A DNA stretch of 7,833 bases from an uncultured Lachnospiraceae bacterium (GTDB lineage: Bacteria; Bacillota_A; Clostridia; Lachnospirales; Lachnospiraceae), in contig USJM01000075.1 of the NCBI GenBank assembly GCA_900555005.1, positions 1 to 7,833 of the forward strand, in the 5' to 3' direction. Made by a program: the position numbers and the translations under genes. Below the pieces are notes generated by a model that saw only the letters and a list, made by a program, of their open reading frames with translations, had not been told where the DNA came from and made no database searches. Within the stretch, counting starts at the first letter, position 1. Each line of letters opens with the position of its first letter. Of the stretch, positions 7,608 through 7,833 are shown piece after piece.

Positions 7608-7726
7608 GCAGCCCGCTGAAACGTGCATGACAGGGAAACGCAGGGTGCAGTCCGTTGAAACGTGCTTGTCAGGGAAAGAGCAGGGTGCAGTCCGCTGAAA
7701 CGTGCTTGTCAGGGAAAGCGCAGGAG
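7608..7726. repeat. three tandem copies of a 39-40 bp repeat
   Basis: Direct copies lie at 7608-7646 (39 bp), 7647-7686 (40 bp) and 7687-7726 (40 bp). Each begins GCAGYCCGYTGAAACGTGC and continues through CAGGGAAA. By hand count copies 1 and 2 match at about 34 of 40 positions and copies 2 and 3 at about 36 of 40. The copies abut with no spacers, so this is not a CRISPR array. A possible four-base hairpin in copy 3 is not kept in copy 1, so a conserved RNA fold is doubtful. The array fills most of the 177-bp gap between the two exporter genes and runs into the ribosome binding site of the second. Confidence 0.9.
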
Positions 7727-7743
7727 GAGGGTGAGATTACTGT
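7722..7743 (+). promoter_or_regulatory. ribosome binding site of the ThrE_2-like gene
   Basis: AGGAGGAGG at 7722-7730 lies 13 bases before the ATG at 7744, slightly further than usual. An in-frame TGA at 7732-7734 rules out an earlier start, so 7744 is the only reasonable start codon. The motif overlaps the 3' end of the last repeat copy. Confidence 0.6.
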
Positions 7744-7833
7744 ATGGAAGTCTGGAAGATTGTGCTGCAGTTTGTCACGGCAGTGGCAGGCTGTTTTGGG
7801 TTTGCGGTTGTGTTTCATGTCGGCCGCAATGAG
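7744..7833 (+). CDS. threonine/serine exporter family protein, small ThrE_2 (YjjB-like) subunit, 3'-truncated
   Basis: The first 30 codons of a gene that runs off the window. The visible product, MEVWKIVLQFVTAVAGCFGF followed by AVVFHVGRNE, is a single hydrophobic helix with the G-F-A-V-x-F-x-V pattern that begins small ThrE_2/YjjB-type subunits. These are usually about 150 residues with four or five helices, and are encoded next to the YjjP-like subunit in Firmicutes, exactly as here. Only a short stretch is visible, so the call leans on position as well as sequence. The two products would form one exporter in the membrane. Confidence 0.72.
   Translation, partial: MEVWKIVLQFVTAVAGCFGFAVVFHVGRNE

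Noticed and set aside
7578..7619. Short peptide MEQIIRDEKAAAR after the ThrE-like gene
   Set aside because: Only 13 codons, no clear ribosome binding site; it runs into the repeat array.
7627..7698. 23-codon open frame inside the tandem repeats
   Set aside because: No ribosome binding site upstream, and the one-base length difference between copies puts the repeats in different frames.
7608..7726. CRISPR-like array
   Set aside because: The copies abut directly with no unique spacers, there are only three, and no cas gene is visible.

Overview
The window is about 7.8 kb of compact, moderately GC-rich bacterial DNA that looks chromosomal. I infer a Clostridia-type Firmicute, probably Lachnospiraceae. 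The reasons are strong AGGAGG-type ribosome binding sites, a YtrB-like ABC ATPase with an MSKGTKEK signature, a two-FtsX-domain permease paired with a LolD/MacB-type ATPase, and a ThrE exporter split into two genes. No 16S or other marker gene is present, so this placement is inference. I see no tRNA, rRNA, CRISPR array, transposase or phage gene.

Layout. On the + strand, 2-576 is the 3' part of an ABC-2-type ATPase gene and 591-1435 is its membrane partner. A 195-bp gap (1436-1630) with a TATAAT box and leader dyads precedes a 547-residue secreted protein of unknown function (1631-3274). A rho-independent terminator (3347-3381) closes this half. On the - strand, converging on the terminator, an ATPase (6570-5869) and a large FtsX-type permease (5859-3386) form a tight two-gene operon. 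From 6571 to 6799 is a divergent, partly AT-rich promoter region. Reading + again, 6800-7566 is the N-terminal ThrE/YjjP-like subunit. After a spacer with three tandem copies of a 40-bp repeat comes the start of its small ThrE_2/YjjB-like partner (7744 to the window end).

How the genes work together. There are three membrane transport systems: a YtrB-type ABC transporter with a six-helix permease, a LolD/MacB-type ATPase with an FtsX permease (the class that often handles peptides, lipids or envelope stress), and a two-component ThrE-type exporter of small organic or amino acids. The exported protein between the two ABC systems has its own apparent promoter, so a functional link to either is only conjecture.

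The most important caution is frame integrity. Four of the seven genes are interrupted, and each break is repaired by adding one base to a short C (or G) run: near 238, 734, 4093 and 7459. All four shift the same way and coding similarity continues on both sides. Systematic under-calling of C/G runs in the source sequence is more likely than four separate inactivations, so I treat these genes as probably intact in the organism. I did not find a convincing new biological system. The items most worth a second look are the unrecognised secreted protein with its structured leader and the tandem repeat inside the split exporter operon.
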